Shown here piece after piece: positions 1 to 7,364 of a stretch of 28,294 nt of DNA. The DNA is from Paracoccaceae bacterium (GTDB lineage Bacteria > Pseudomonadota > Alphaproteobacteria > Rhodobacterales > Rhodobacteraceae), in assembly GCA_003250135.1 (NCBI GenBank), contig QKHF01000012.1, positions 1 to 28,294 of the forward strand. The letters run 5' to 3'. Under the pieces are notes generated by a model. The model saw only the letters and a program-made list of their open reading frames with translations, searched no databases and was not told the DNA's origin. Both the position numbers and the translations under genes were made by a program. The number at the start of each line of letters is the position of its first letter. Position 1 is the stretch's first letter.

Positions 1-497
1 CGAAAATATCTAACAATAAAAATGAATGCAAAACATCTACTGCATCTTACTTTTAACACATATACCTGATTGCAGGAAAATACTACGGCAAAAGTACCTT
101 TTGCCGCGCTACAATAATGGTAAAGACACCAAAACAACAAGCTATTCTCCAAAAAGGCGCTTCAAGCGGACGGCTGCGCTTCACAAATTGTCGGGAATGA
201 GCGTTATCTGCTTCCCTCTGACGCAGTCCGTCCGAGGACTCTGAGATCGCAGTCAAGGTGGCCAGGATAGCTGGTGCGCGCTCAAATTTGGTGTTGGCCA
301 GCGTGATGTCGCAAATACTCGTGTGAAATCAGACCGAGCTGTAATGGTCAGTCAAAGCTCCGAGGGCTCCCCTCAGCGAGCCTGGGGTTGGACCTTACGC
401 GCATAAGTTTGTCCTTAATTTACGTGCGCATAAATAATTACTAGAAATGTTCTCCTCCGTATTGAACTAGCGCGCCGTCCTTGGCGATCGAGAGCTT
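1..497. other. Gene-free AT-rich stretch
   Basis: I see no credible gene here. The first 60 bases are about 27% G+C, far below the rest of the window. The longest plus-strand open frame (26-244, 72 codons) has no ribosome binding site and resembles no family I know. A minus-strand frame around 90-340 is open but has no start or recognisable motif. The only structure I can point to is a pair of near-identical direct repeats at 395-433, listed separately. This looks like decayed or regulatory sequence rather than coding DNA. Confidence 0.5.
395..433. repeat. Two near-identical direct repeats, TTACG(T)GCGCATAA
   Basis: TTACGCGCATAA starts at 395 and TTACGTGCGCATAA at 420. They are 25 bases apart, about two and a half helical turns, and differ by one inserted T and what follows from it. 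The second copy is itself roughly palindromic (TTA ... TAA around GCGC). This could be a protein-binding site or chance similarity in AT-rich DNA. No gene start nearby tells which. Confidence 0.25.
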
Positions 498-587
498 TTA
501 GACGCGCAATATGCCCAGATCAGCCAGTTCCCGATCGGAAAGAGCATTCAAATCACTATCAATAGCGCGCGTCGAAGAGTTATTCAA
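498..587 (-). pseudogene. Fragment resembling the C-terminus of a DUF1127 small protein
   Basis: Reading the minus strand from a possible TTG at 587 to TAA at 498 gives about 29 codons ending in LNALSDRELADLGILRV. This matches the conserved tail of DUF1127 proteins (L-S/D-D-R-x-L-A-D-I/L-G-I/L-x-R), which are small, arginine-rich alphaproteobacterial proteins of about 45-70 residues, some linked to RNA turnover and phosphate or carbon metabolism. The usual N-terminal half, with its Trp/Arg-rich helix, is missing, and two stop codons lie directly upstream in frame. No ribosome binding site is evident. I read it as a truncated remnant. It lies 27 bases downstream of the response regulator on the same strand, so it could still be transcribed. 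Confidence 0.45.
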
Positions 588-614
588 TCAATTTTAATTT
601 TTGCAATATAAACT

Positions 615-1241
615 TCAGATCGGCGCGTCCTTAGACAAAATTCGCTGCAACGAACGGCGGTGTATTTTAAGTTTTCGCGCTGTTTTTGCTTTGTTGTGAT
701 TGCAAAGTTCATAAACACGCTGAATATGCTCCCAACGAACGCGTTCCGGCGACATAAAATACTTGGGTAAGGTTGGTTTTACTGCCGAAGTTGTCAAGAG
801 CGCGCCGTACACCTCATCTACGTCAACGGGTTTGGTCAAATAATTGACAACGCCGATTTTAACGGCGCCTATAGCACTCGCGATCGAACCAAAACTTGTC
901 AGCACGATGATTCTGCAATCTGGCTGAATGGCGAGAATCCCCTCGATCAGACGAAGACCGTGACCATCTGGAAGACGCAGTTCGACAACGGCGAACGCCG
1001 GCGGTTTCGTGACGGCGACTTCCCGTGCTTCGGCGATGCTGGCGGCAACAAAAGGATCGAACCCCCGCTTCGCCATCTCCGCGGATAGCCGGCGTATTGA
1101 TGGCGTGTCCTCATCAACGATTAATAGAGACGCTTTCCGCGCGTTCGCGATGGTTCCAGCTTGATCTCCTCCATCGCGTGAGGAATTCAATGCATTTGCT
1201 GCTTTTGCGCCTCCCCGCATCAATCTAATCTGATAATCCAT
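615..1241 (-). CDS. regA: RegA/PrrA/ActR-family response regulator with Glu at the phosphorylation site
   Basis: This is a 208-residue two-domain regulator. Residues about 37-150 form a receiver domain with acidic residues D43-E44-D45, T115 and K137 (YLTKP). Residues about 164-204 form a Fis-type helix-turn-helix containing VRWEHIQRVYELC and HRRSLQRIL, close to the signature of RegA/PrrA/ActR/RoxR. Those proteins, with a RegB/PrrB-type sensor kinase, control redox-dependent genes for respiration, carbon fixation and photosynthesis. The phospho-acceptor, Asp in AVVDLRL of the family, is Glu here (E87, codon GAA at 981-983). The protein may therefore not be phosphorylated there, or may mimic the active state. 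No partner kinase is in the window, which suggests an orphan paralogue. The start is uncertain: M1 overlaps the pyruvate carboxylase remnant by 22 bases, M8 (at 1220) is an alternative, and the first 35 residues are not conserved. Family assignment is firm; the activity is inferred. Confidence 0.85.
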   Translation of the reverse strand: MDYQIRLMRGGAKAANALNSSRDGGDQAGTIANARKASLLIVDEDTPSIRRLSAEMAKRGFDPFVAASIAEAREVAVTKPPAFAVVELRLPDGHGLRLIEGILAIQPDCRIIVLTSFGSIASAIGAVKIGVVNYLTKPVDVDEVYGALLTTSAVKPTLPKYFMSPERVRWEHIQRVYELCNHNKAKTARKLKIHRRSLQRILSKDAPI

Positions 1242-1537
1242 AAGCGTCGCTCATCATGCTTCGAACTCGACCAAATGATTCTGGCGTCTATCCGTACGCC
1301 GATTAGCGCGTGGACGGCAGTGACGACTCCAGCGCGCTCGTTGTGGATCGCGCCCGGGATCGATGGATAGGCGTCACCAACCTTTTGTCCCTCGCCCGAT
1401 TTGAACCGTTGGAGAACTCGCTTGTCCTCTTCGGCGACTAAAGCGACCGTATTCTTGCCCACCTCATTCGCCACCCGCAAAACCCGGATCGCGGTCTCGG
1501 ATTGATTGGCGACAGGTATGTTTCCGACTAAAATCAA
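1220..1537 (-). pseudogene. pyc: Pyruvate carboxylase remnant: N-terminus joined to C-terminus
   Basis: The minus-strand frame from a TTG at 1537 encodes 105 codons. Residues about 8-55 (ANQSETAIRVLRVANEVGKN, then TVALVAEEDKRVLQRFK and KVGDAYPSI) match the first part of the biotin carboxylase domain of pyruvate carboxylase. The text then jumps at about residue 60 to AIHNERAGVVTAV and IGVRIDARI. This matches the end of the biotin-carrier domain, just after the biotinylated MKM lysine. Roughly a thousand residues are missing: the ATP-grasp core, the carboxyltransferase domain and the biotin lysine itself. An insertion (GNIP) also breaks the usual ILVANRSE start. The product cannot be a carboxylase, so this looks like an internal deletion of pyc followed by decay. 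An AAGAGAG stretch at about 1544-1550 could still serve as a ribosome binding site. The 3' end overlaps the response regulator start. PEP carboxylase further on would supply oxaloacetate instead. Confidence 0.7.
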
Positions 1538-1877
1538 ACTAAACTCTCTTGAAGTCGGACAAATCAGAGCTTTTCGCCCCCGCCCCCCAACACCAAGAGA
1601 GTGCTATATTTCACAGCCCTCGGCTCGAATGCAATTAAAAATGTTTTGTGATAGGTCGCCAAAAACAAAATCAAACAATTTTAATTAATGATAAACGGCC
1701 ATAGAGCTTAAATTTATATATCGGTTGACTTTTATTACAATTTTTAGGGATGGTATCTACTCTGCGCCCACGAATAGGCTGTTGGCTTTCGCGTGGCAAT
1801 ATCGCCGACGCCCCACAGGCGCTACACAGTGTTTTTTGCCGTTTTTTAGAAATTAGGCTCGAGGACCGACGCGCGAG
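1538..1877. other. AT-rich spacer between pyc remnant and amn
   Basis: These 340 bases separate two divergent transcription units. I see no gene. A TTGACT at 1725-1730 is a plausible -35 hexamer for amn, but no good -10 hexamer lies 16-18 bases further on, so I do not call a promoter. A C-rich run near 1576-1590 interrupts otherwise AT-rich sequence. GAGGA at 1861-1865 probably belongs to the amn ribosome binding site. Confidence 0.4.
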
Positions 1878-3281
1878 ATGGCGATAGAGGTGCATGCAGA
1901 CCCGCAGAAGGCTGTGCTCGCTCTTGAACGACTTTATGAGGCCGAGAGCGGTCGGTTGCGGTCCGCATTCGATGATTTTGCTCGAGGGCAATTACCGGAC
2001 GGGCGCGTGCGAGCCTTCTACCCTCTCCTTCGCGTGAAAATTGAGAATGTCCAGCTTTCACGTGTGACGCAGTCATATGGTTTTTGTGAGCAGCCGGGGA
2101 GCTACGAGGCCTCAGTTACGCGACCTGACCTTTTCGAGCGTTATTTGGTGGAGCAACTCGACAAGCTTCGCTGCAGTCACGGATGTTCATTTGAGACGTT
2201 GCTTTCAGACGTGGCGATGCCCGTCCATTTCGCCTTTCCAAATGGTCTGCACGTGGAACGTGGGCTTACGTCTGGTCAGCTTGAAGTTTTCGCAGAGTTG
2301 TTCGACGCGCCGGACCTTGCAACCATGGATGACCAACAGGTCAATGGAGAGCGCGAGACACCGGGCGGACAGCCAAAACCCTTGTCGCTGTTTTCAGCTC
2401 CGCGCATCGATTACTCCCTGCACCGCCTGTTGCACTATACAGGCACCGATTGCCGTCATTTTCAGAAATTCGTCTTATTCACGAACTACCAGTTCTATGT
2501 CGACGGATTTCGAGAACTGGCCAAGACCTTGGTCGCTGACGCGGCGAGCGACTACATCGACTTCGTCGAACCCGAAGGCGATGCGCGCGCGCGTCAAATG
2601 CCCGCTTATCATTTGAAGCGCGAAGACGGAGAAGGCGTCACCCTGATCAACATCGGAGTTGGACCGTCGAACGCCAAAACGATGACGGATCATGTCGCTG
2701 TCCTGCGCCCCTCCGCCTGGATCATGCTTGGGCATTGCGCTGGTTTGAGGCACACGCAAAGGCTAGGCGACTATGTTCTGGCGCATGGCTATGTTCGTGA
2801 CGACCATGTGCTCGACGCGGATTTGCCGCTCTGGGTTCCGATTCCTGCGCTCGCGGAAATCCAAGTGTCGCTTGAAAGAGCTGTGTCCGAAACTGCTGGG
2901 CTTGAACCTCACGAGATCAAGCGCGTGATGCGAACAGGTACGATCGCTTCGATCGACAATCGGAATTGGGAGCTAAGAGACCAGTCGGAACCTGTGCGAC
3001 GATTTTCGCAATCAAGGGCGATCGCGCTGGATATGGAGAGCGCAACCGTGGCGGCGAACGGTTTCCGCTTTCGCGTCCCATACGGCACTCTTCTTGTCAT
3101 TTCTGACAGACCTCTGCATCGCGAGTTAAAGCTGCCGGGCATGGCCTCAGAATTCTACCAGACGCAGGTGGAGCGCCATCTCGCAATTGGCCTGAGAACG
3201 ATGGAGATCCTTCGCGAGTTGCCGAACGAAAGGCTCCATTCGCGAAAACTTCGCAGCTTCAATGAGGTGCCGTTTCAGTGA
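1878..3281 (+). CDS. amn: AMP nucleosidase
   Basis: This 467-residue protein is close to the family length (E. coli Amn, 484). It hydrolyses AMP to adenine and ribose 5-phosphate in the cytoplasm, which helps set the adenylate pool. The N-terminal domain (about 1-180) is the Amn-specific regulatory part, with VTRPDLFERYL. The C-terminal nucleoside phosphorylase-like catalytic domain holds INIGVGPSNAKTMTDHVAVL, GHCAGLR, GDYVLAHGYVRDDHVLD, TGTIASIDNRNWELR, the DMESA motif (M386-E387-S388) and SDRPLH with the likely catalytic Asp at D410. All signatures are intact. The start is ATG 1878, with GAGGA at 1861-1865 upstream. It stands alone, divergent from the pyc remnant and 312 bases before ndh. 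Its base composition is less GC-rich than that of the glycolytic block. Confidence 0.93.
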   Translation: MAIEVHADPQKAVLALERLYEAESGRLRSAFDDFARGQLPDGRVRAFYPLLRVKIENVQLSRVTQSYGFCEQPGSYEASVTRPDLFERYLVEQLDKLRCSHGCSFETLLSDVAMPVHFAFPNGLHVERGLTSGQLEVFAELFDAPDLATMDDQQVNGERETPGGQPKPLSLFSAPRIDYSLHRLLHYTGTDCRHFQKFVLFTNYQFYVDGFRELAKTLVADAASDYIDFVEPEGDARARQMPAYHLKREDGEGVTLINIGVGPSNAKTMTDHVAVLRPSAWIMLGHCAGLRHTQRLGDYVLAHGYVRDDHVLDADLPLWVPIPALAEIQVSLERAVSETAGLEPHEIKRVMRTGTIASIDNRNWELRDQSEPVRRFSQSRAIALDMESATVAANGFRFRVPYGTLLVISDRPLHRELKLPGMASEFYQTQVERHLAIGLRTMEILRELPNERLHSRKLRSFNEVPFQ

Positions 3282-3593
3282 GTGATTTGTCAGCACGCTT
3301 TTTATTTTCTAGCGATTCGAGGGCGCGACTCTGTCCAATTTTAAGGTCCTCTGATGAATCGATGTGGGTCGAAAATGCGTATCGGCAAGTGGTCGAGACA
3401 CATAATAAATCAACTTGACATATTATTTAAAACATGCTCAATTCCACACCATATAAATATGTCGCAGCGAGCAGTGCGCGGGTGATGCCTCAAACGTCTT
3501 CTGTACGCCCCATCAGCTTCTGCGACAGGCTGCGGAGTCGACCAGTCAAGACCACGTGAAAATCGCCGGCGCGGAAGGGAGAGCGGACGCGGA
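3282..3593. other. AT-rich spacer upstream of ndh
   Basis: These 312 bases contain no gene I can support. A short T-rich run (3301-3309) follows the amn stop but has no clear hairpin before it. A consensus-like -35 hexamer TTGACA lies at 3415-3420. The best -10 candidates at the right spacing (CTCAAT or TCAATT, about 3437-3443) are weak, so a promoter for ndh is likely somewhere here but not defined. AAGGGAG at 3575-3581 is the probable ndh ribosome binding site. Confidence 0.4.
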
Positions 3594-4913
3594 ATGGAGA
3601 ACGGAATAAAAACACAGATCGTCGTCGTCGGAGGCGGCGCTGGCGGTTTGGGGCTGGTTCGCAAGTTAGCGTGCGAATACAGACGCGATACTCATGACGT
3701 CACTTTGGTCGACATGAACCGGACGCATATCTGGAAGCCATTGCTGCATGAGGTCGCGGCAGGTTCGCTGGACGCCAGTATGGATGAAGTTGGTTACGGC
3801 GGCCACGCAGGCAAGTGGGGCTATCGGTTCTTCTTGGGCAAACTGGAATCGATCGACAGAGAAAATAGAACCATCACAACTGCGCCTCTAATCGACCCCG
3901 ATGGTGAGCGGGTTCTGGATCGGCAGGAAATTCCGTTCGACTATCTCGTTCTAGCTATTGGCGGGGTCTCGAATGACTTTGGCGTTCCAGGCGTACGCGA
4001 GAATGCGATGTTTCTGGATTATCGGCAGGATTCGGACAAATTCCGGCACAAACTTTTGAATGCGTGTTTCCGCGCCAATCTCGCAAAGCGGTCGGGCGAG
4101 AAAGGCAAGCAGCAAGTCCGGGTCTGCGTCATCGGAGGCGGCGCGACTGGCGTCGAGCTATCGGCCGAGCTCTACAACGCGGCGACCAAGCTTCACAAAT
4201 TCGGCCTGAGCGAGTTTGACGACAAGATGCTCAAGGTGACTCTGCTCGAGGCCGGCGACAGAATTCTTCCCATGCTGAACGAGGAATTGGCGCTGACGGC
4301 CCAGAACGAGTTGAGCGAGTTGGGTGTGGACGTGCGAACCTCGACGCAGGTCACCGAAATCTCCAAGGGACTGGTGCATGTTAAGGAAGGCGCGTCCGTC
4401 GAGGCGGATCTCATTGTCTGGGCGGCGGGAGTCAAGGCGGCGAACGAGACGCGGGGGATGAGCGATCTCGAGCTCGCGCGCGGCAACCAGTTCGTCGTGC
4501 GACCGACACTGCAAACCACGAAGGATGAACGTATCTTCGCGATTGGCGACTGCTGCTCGTGCACATTGCCCGGTGAGGAACGGCCAGTGCCGCCGCGCGC
4601 TCAGTCGGCGCATCAGATGGCGTCGACGGTATTAAAAAACATAAACAGCTTGCAGCGCAATGAGCCGCAGCAGGATTTTGTCTACAATGACAAAGGTTCT
4701 CTGGTCTCACTCAGCCGGTTTTCGGCGGTCGGCAGCCTCATGGGCAACCTTGTCGGCGGCCGCATGGCGATCGAGGGGCGGCTCGCGCGGCTGGCCTACG
4801 CGTCGCTTTATCGCATGCATATCCTCGCAGTTCACGGCTTGCTCCGCGGTTTGACGCTTATTCTAGCCGGACACGTAAATCAGATCGTGCGGCCTAAGCT
4901 GAAACTGCATTGA
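3594..4913 (+). CDS. ndh: Type II NADH dehydrogenase (NDH-2)
   Basis: This 439-residue flavoprotein transfers electrons from NADH to quinone at the inner face of the cytoplasmic membrane without pumping protons. The first Rossmann motif GGGAGGL (residues 13-19) binds FAD. The second, VIGGGATGVELSAEL (about 178-192), binds NADH. WAAGVKA, then AIGDC with D319, and PPRAQSAHQMAS complete the family pattern. The C-terminus (LYRMHILAVHGLL, then IVRPKLKLH) is the amphipathic membrane anchor and closely resembles the end of E. coli Ndh, as does most of the protein. The start is ATG 3594 after AAGGGAG. It precedes pgk by 80 bases on the same strand. A short hairpin lies between them, so co-transcription is possible but not shown. 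Next to gap, its plausible role is to dispose of NADH from glycolysis without energy cost. Confidence 0.95.
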   Translation: MENGIKTQIVVVGGGAGGLGLVRKLACEYRRDTHDVTLVDMNRTHIWKPLLHEVAAGSLDASMDEVGYGGHAGKWGYRFFLGKLESIDRENRTITTAPLIDPDGERVLDRQEIPFDYLVLAIGGVSNDFGVPGVRENAMFLDYRQDSDKFRHKLLNACFRANLAKRSGEKGKQQVRVCVIGGGATGVELSAELYNAATKLHKFGLSEFDDKMLKVTLLEAGDRILPMLNEELALTAQNELSELGVDVRTSTQVTEISKGLVHVKEGASVEADLIVWAAGVKAANETRGMSDLELARGNQFVVRPTLQTTKDERIFAIGDCCSCTLPGEERPVPPRAQSAHQMASTVLKNINSLQRNEPQQDFVYNDKGSLVSLSRFSAVGSLMGNLVGGRMAIEGRLARLAYASLYRMHILAVHGLLRGLTLILAGHVNQIVRPKLKLH

Positions 4914-4939
4914 ACCGCGCAAAGCCAAACTGATCCGCG

Positions 4940-4956
4940 CTTGTCGTTTGGACAAG
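4940..4956 (+). terminator. Small hairpin between ndh and pgk
   Basis: CTTGTC (4940-4945) and GACAAG (4951-4956) form a 6-bp stem with a 5-base loop. There is no T-run after it, so intrinsic termination is doubtful. Confidence 0.2.
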
Positions 4957-4993
4957 AAGCGAGAATGGCGGGCGCCCGAACGGGAGACCAGAC

Positions 4994-6190
4994 ATGACCT
5001 ACAAAACCCTCGATGATCTCGACCTTTCGGGCAAGCGCGTGTTGACCCGCGTGGATTTGAACGCGCCCGTCAAGGACGGGGCGGTGACCGACGATACCCG
5101 CCTTAGAGCAATCGCCCCGACGGTGAGGGACATCCTGGCCAAGGGCGGAAAACCGATCCTGCTGGCGCATTTCGGGCGCCCCAAGGGCAAGGTGGTCGAA
5201 GAAATGAGCCTGCGGGTCGTGCAGGCGCCGCTATCGGAGATACTTGGCGCGCCGATCGATTTCGTTGACGACTGTCGAGGACAACTGGCCGAGCAAGCGG
5301 CGGTGAATTTGCCGCCCGGCCATGTGCTGCTGTGTGAGAATACCCGCTTTCACGCCGGCGAGGAGAAGAACGACCCGACTCTGGCCGCCGAGATGGCGAA
5401 GCTTGGCGACGTCTATTGTAATGACGCGTTCTCCGCGGCCCATCGCGCCCACGCCTCGACCGAAGGGCTCGCCCGGTTGCTGCCGGCCTGCGCCGGGCGG
5501 CTGATGCAGGCGGAATTGCAGGCGTTGTCGAAAGCGCTGTCGAATCCAGAGAAGCCGGTGATCGCAGTGGTCGGGGGCGCCAAGGTCTCCACAAAGCTGG
5601 AGCTTCTAGGAAACCTTTCCAAGAAGGTCGACCAAATCGTGATCGGCGGCGGCATGGCGAACACGTTCCTCGCCGCTAAGGGAATAAACGTGGGCAAATC
5701 GCTCTGCGAGCACGACCTCGCCGACACCGCCAGGCAGATCATCGCCGACGCAGCCGCGGCGGGGTGCGAGATCGTGCTGCCGACCGACGTCGTGGTCGCG
5801 CGCGAATTCAAGGCCGGCGCGGCGTGCGAAACGGTGCCGGCCGACGCATGCCCGGCGGATGCGATGATCCTAGACGCGGGCCCTGAGACAGTGGCCGACA
5901 TCGAAACCAGGTTTGAAACCGCCAAAACCGTGGTCTGGAACGGCCCGCTCGGAGCGTTCGAGATCCCGCCCTTCGACACGGGCACGGTCGCGGCCGCCAG
6001 ACGAGTCGCGGAGCTGACCAAATCCGGAGCGCTGCTCTCCGTCGCCGGAGGCGGCGATACGGTCGCGGCGCTGAACGCGGCCGGGGCCGGCTCGGATTTC
6101 TCATACGTCTCCACCGCCGGCGGCGCCTTCCTCGAGTGGCTGGAAGGCAAAGTCTTGCCTGGGGTCGCAGCGCTGGAGGCAGCGGCGTGA
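4994..6190 (+). CDS. pgk: Phosphoglycerate kinase
   Basis: This 398-residue protein has the standard length. It catalyses the reversible transfer of phosphate between 1,3-bisphosphoglycerate and ADP, in the cytoplasm. The N-terminal substrate domain has RVDLNAPVKDG (about 17-27), HFGRPKGK, ENTRFHAGEEKNDP and NDAFSAAHRAHAS. The C-terminal nucleotide domain has VVGGAKVSTKLELLGNL, IGGGMANTFL, WNGPLGAFE and SVAGGGDTVAAL. All key motifs are intact. ATG 4994 is preceded by GGGAG at 4982-4986. It opens the pgk-gap-eno-pyk run; pgk before gap is the reverse of the common gap-pgk order. G+C content and GCC/GGC codon use rise clearly from here on compared with amn and ndh. Confidence 0.97.
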   Translation: MTYKTLDDLDLSGKRVLTRVDLNAPVKDGAVTDDTRLRAIAPTVRDILAKGGKPILLAHFGRPKGKVVEEMSLRVVQAPLSEILGAPIDFVDDCRGQLAEQAAVNLPPGHVLLCENTRFHAGEEKNDPTLAAEMAKLGDVYCNDAFSAAHRAHASTEGLARLLPACAGRLMQAELQALSKALSNPEKPVIAVVGGAKVSTKLELLGNLSKKVDQIVIGGGMANTFLAAKGINVGKSLCEHDLADTARQIIADAAAAGCEIVLPTDVVVAREFKAGAACETVPADACPADAMILDAGPETVADIETRFETAKTVVWNGPLGAFEIPPFDTGTVAAARRVAELTKSGALLSVAGGGDTVAALNAAGAGSDFSYVSTAGGAFLEWLEGKVLPGVAALEAAA

Positions 6191-6270
6191 CGTGACTGAC
6201 TTAACCAATCTCGTAGAGATGAACCTGGCCATCCTATCGGACAGGCCAAAAAAATGATCAGGAGGAAACT

Positions 6271-7272
6271 ATGACGACGCGAGTGGCCATTAACGGTTTT
6301 GGGCGTATCGGGCGTAATGTCTTGCGAGCAATCATCGAGTCGGGTCGCACCGACATCGAGGTCGTTGCGATCAACGATCTCGGCCCAGTGGAGACCAACG
6401 CGCATCTGATCCGCTATGACTCGGTGCACGGTCGCTTCCCGGGCGAAGTGAAGGTCGACGGAGACACGATCGATGTCGGCCGCGGACCGATCCGGGTGAC
6501 GGCGATCCGCGATCCGCGCGAGCTGCCGTGGGGCGACGTCGACGTCGCCATGGAATGCACCGGCATCTTCACTGATCGCGACAAGGCGGCGCTGCATCTC
6601 GAAAACGGCTCCAAGCGAGTGCTGGTCTCCGCGCCTGCCTCGGGAGCGGACAAGACCATCGTCTACGGGGTGAACCATCAGGTTCTGACCGACGAGGACA
6701 AGGTCGTCTCAAACGCGTCCTGCACCACCAACTGCCTGGCGCCCGTCGCCAAGGTCCTCAACGACGCCATCGGCATACGCAAGGGCTATATGACGACGAT
6801 CCACTCCTACACCGGCGACCAACCGACGCTGGACACGATGCACAAGGACCTCTACCGCGCCCGCGCCGCGGCTATGTCAATGATCCCGACCTCGACCGGC
6901 GCCGCCAAGGCGGTCGGTCTGGTGCTTCCGGAACTGGCGGGCCGGCTGGACGGCTCGGCGATCCGCGTGCCGACGCCGAACGTCTCGGTGGTCGATCTGA
7001 AGTTTGAGGCCGCGCGCGCAACCACGGCCGAGGAGATCAACGCCGCTGTGAAGGCCGCCGCCGCCGGACCGCTGAAGGGCGTTCTCGGCTATGCCGTAGC
7101 GCCCCTGGTCTCGATGGACTTCAACCACGACTCCCATTCGTCAACCTTCGCCGCGGGGCAAACCAAAGTGATGGAGGGCACGCTCTGCCGGGTGCTGTCC
7201 TGGTACGACAACGAGTGGGGTTTCTCCAACCGGATGAACGACACCGCCGTCGCCATGGCCGCGACCATTTGA
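6271..7272 (+). CDS. gap: Glyceraldehyde-3-phosphate dehydrogenase, type I, NAD-dependent
   Basis: This 333-residue protein has the normal length. It oxidises glyceraldehyde 3-phosphate to 1,3-bisphosphoglycerate with NAD. NGFGRIGRNVLR (8-19) is the dinucleotide-binding turn, and D36 in AINDLG favours NAD over NADP. The catalytic cysteine is C151 in SNASCTTNCLAPVAKVL, with H178 in TTIHSYTGDQ as its base. MIPTSTGAAKAVG and WYDNEWGFSNRM are intact. The start at ATG 6271 has a near-ideal GGAGGA at 6261-6266, suggesting strong translation. It follows pgk by 80 bases and precedes eno by 92, with a strong inverted repeat in the latter gap. No second, NADP-dependent copy is present. Confidence 0.97.
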   Translation: MTTRVAINGFGRIGRNVLRAIIESGRTDIEVVAINDLGPVETNAHLIRYDSVHGRFPGEVKVDGDTIDVGRGPIRVTAIRDPRELPWGDVDVAMECTGIFTDRDKAALHLENGSKRVLVSAPASGADKTIVYGVNHQVLTDEDKVVSNASCTTNCLAPVAKVLNDAIGIRKGYMTTIHSYTGDQPTLDTMHKDLYRARAAAMSMIPTSTGAAKAVGLVLPELAGRLDGSAIRVPTPNVSVVDLKFEAARATTAEEINAAVKAAAAGPLKGVLGYAVAPLVSMDFNHDSHSSTFAAGQTKVMEGTLCRVLSWYDNEWGFSNRMNDTAVAMAATI

Positions 7273-7285
7273 ATATCTGCGGCGA

Positions 7286-7324
7286 GAGCCTCCGTGGTCG
7301 CGCGCTGAGCGGCCACGGAGGCTC
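7286..7324 (+). terminator. Strong 12-bp inverted repeat between gap and eno
   Basis: GAGCCTCCGTGG (7286-7297) and CCACGGAGGCTC (7313-7324) are perfectly complementary, with a 15-base loop. It begins 14 bases after the gap stop. It has no T-run, so it could be a transcript end needing help, an mRNA-stabilising or processing hairpin for gap, or an attenuator before eno. The sequence shows the fold; the role is inferred. Confidence 0.5.
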
Positions 7325-7364
7325 GGCCTGTAAAACAATGCGTCTTGAGACGCGGGAGGGAACT

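Noticed and set aside
26..244. 72-codon open frame at the left edge
   Set aside because: No ribosome binding site, no family resemblance, AT-rich spacer composition.
1725..1760. TTGACT as a promoter for amn
   Set aside because: No acceptable -10 hexamer lies at 16-18 bases; the nearest TATCTA is 23 bases away.
6228..6247. TGGCC/GGCCA inverted repeat between pgk and gap
   Set aside because: Only five base pairs with a ten-base loop, and an A-run rather than a T-run follows.
5413..6678. Minus-strand open frame (421 codons) opposite pgk and gap
   Set aside because: It spans the ends of two real genes on the other strand and resembles no protein family.
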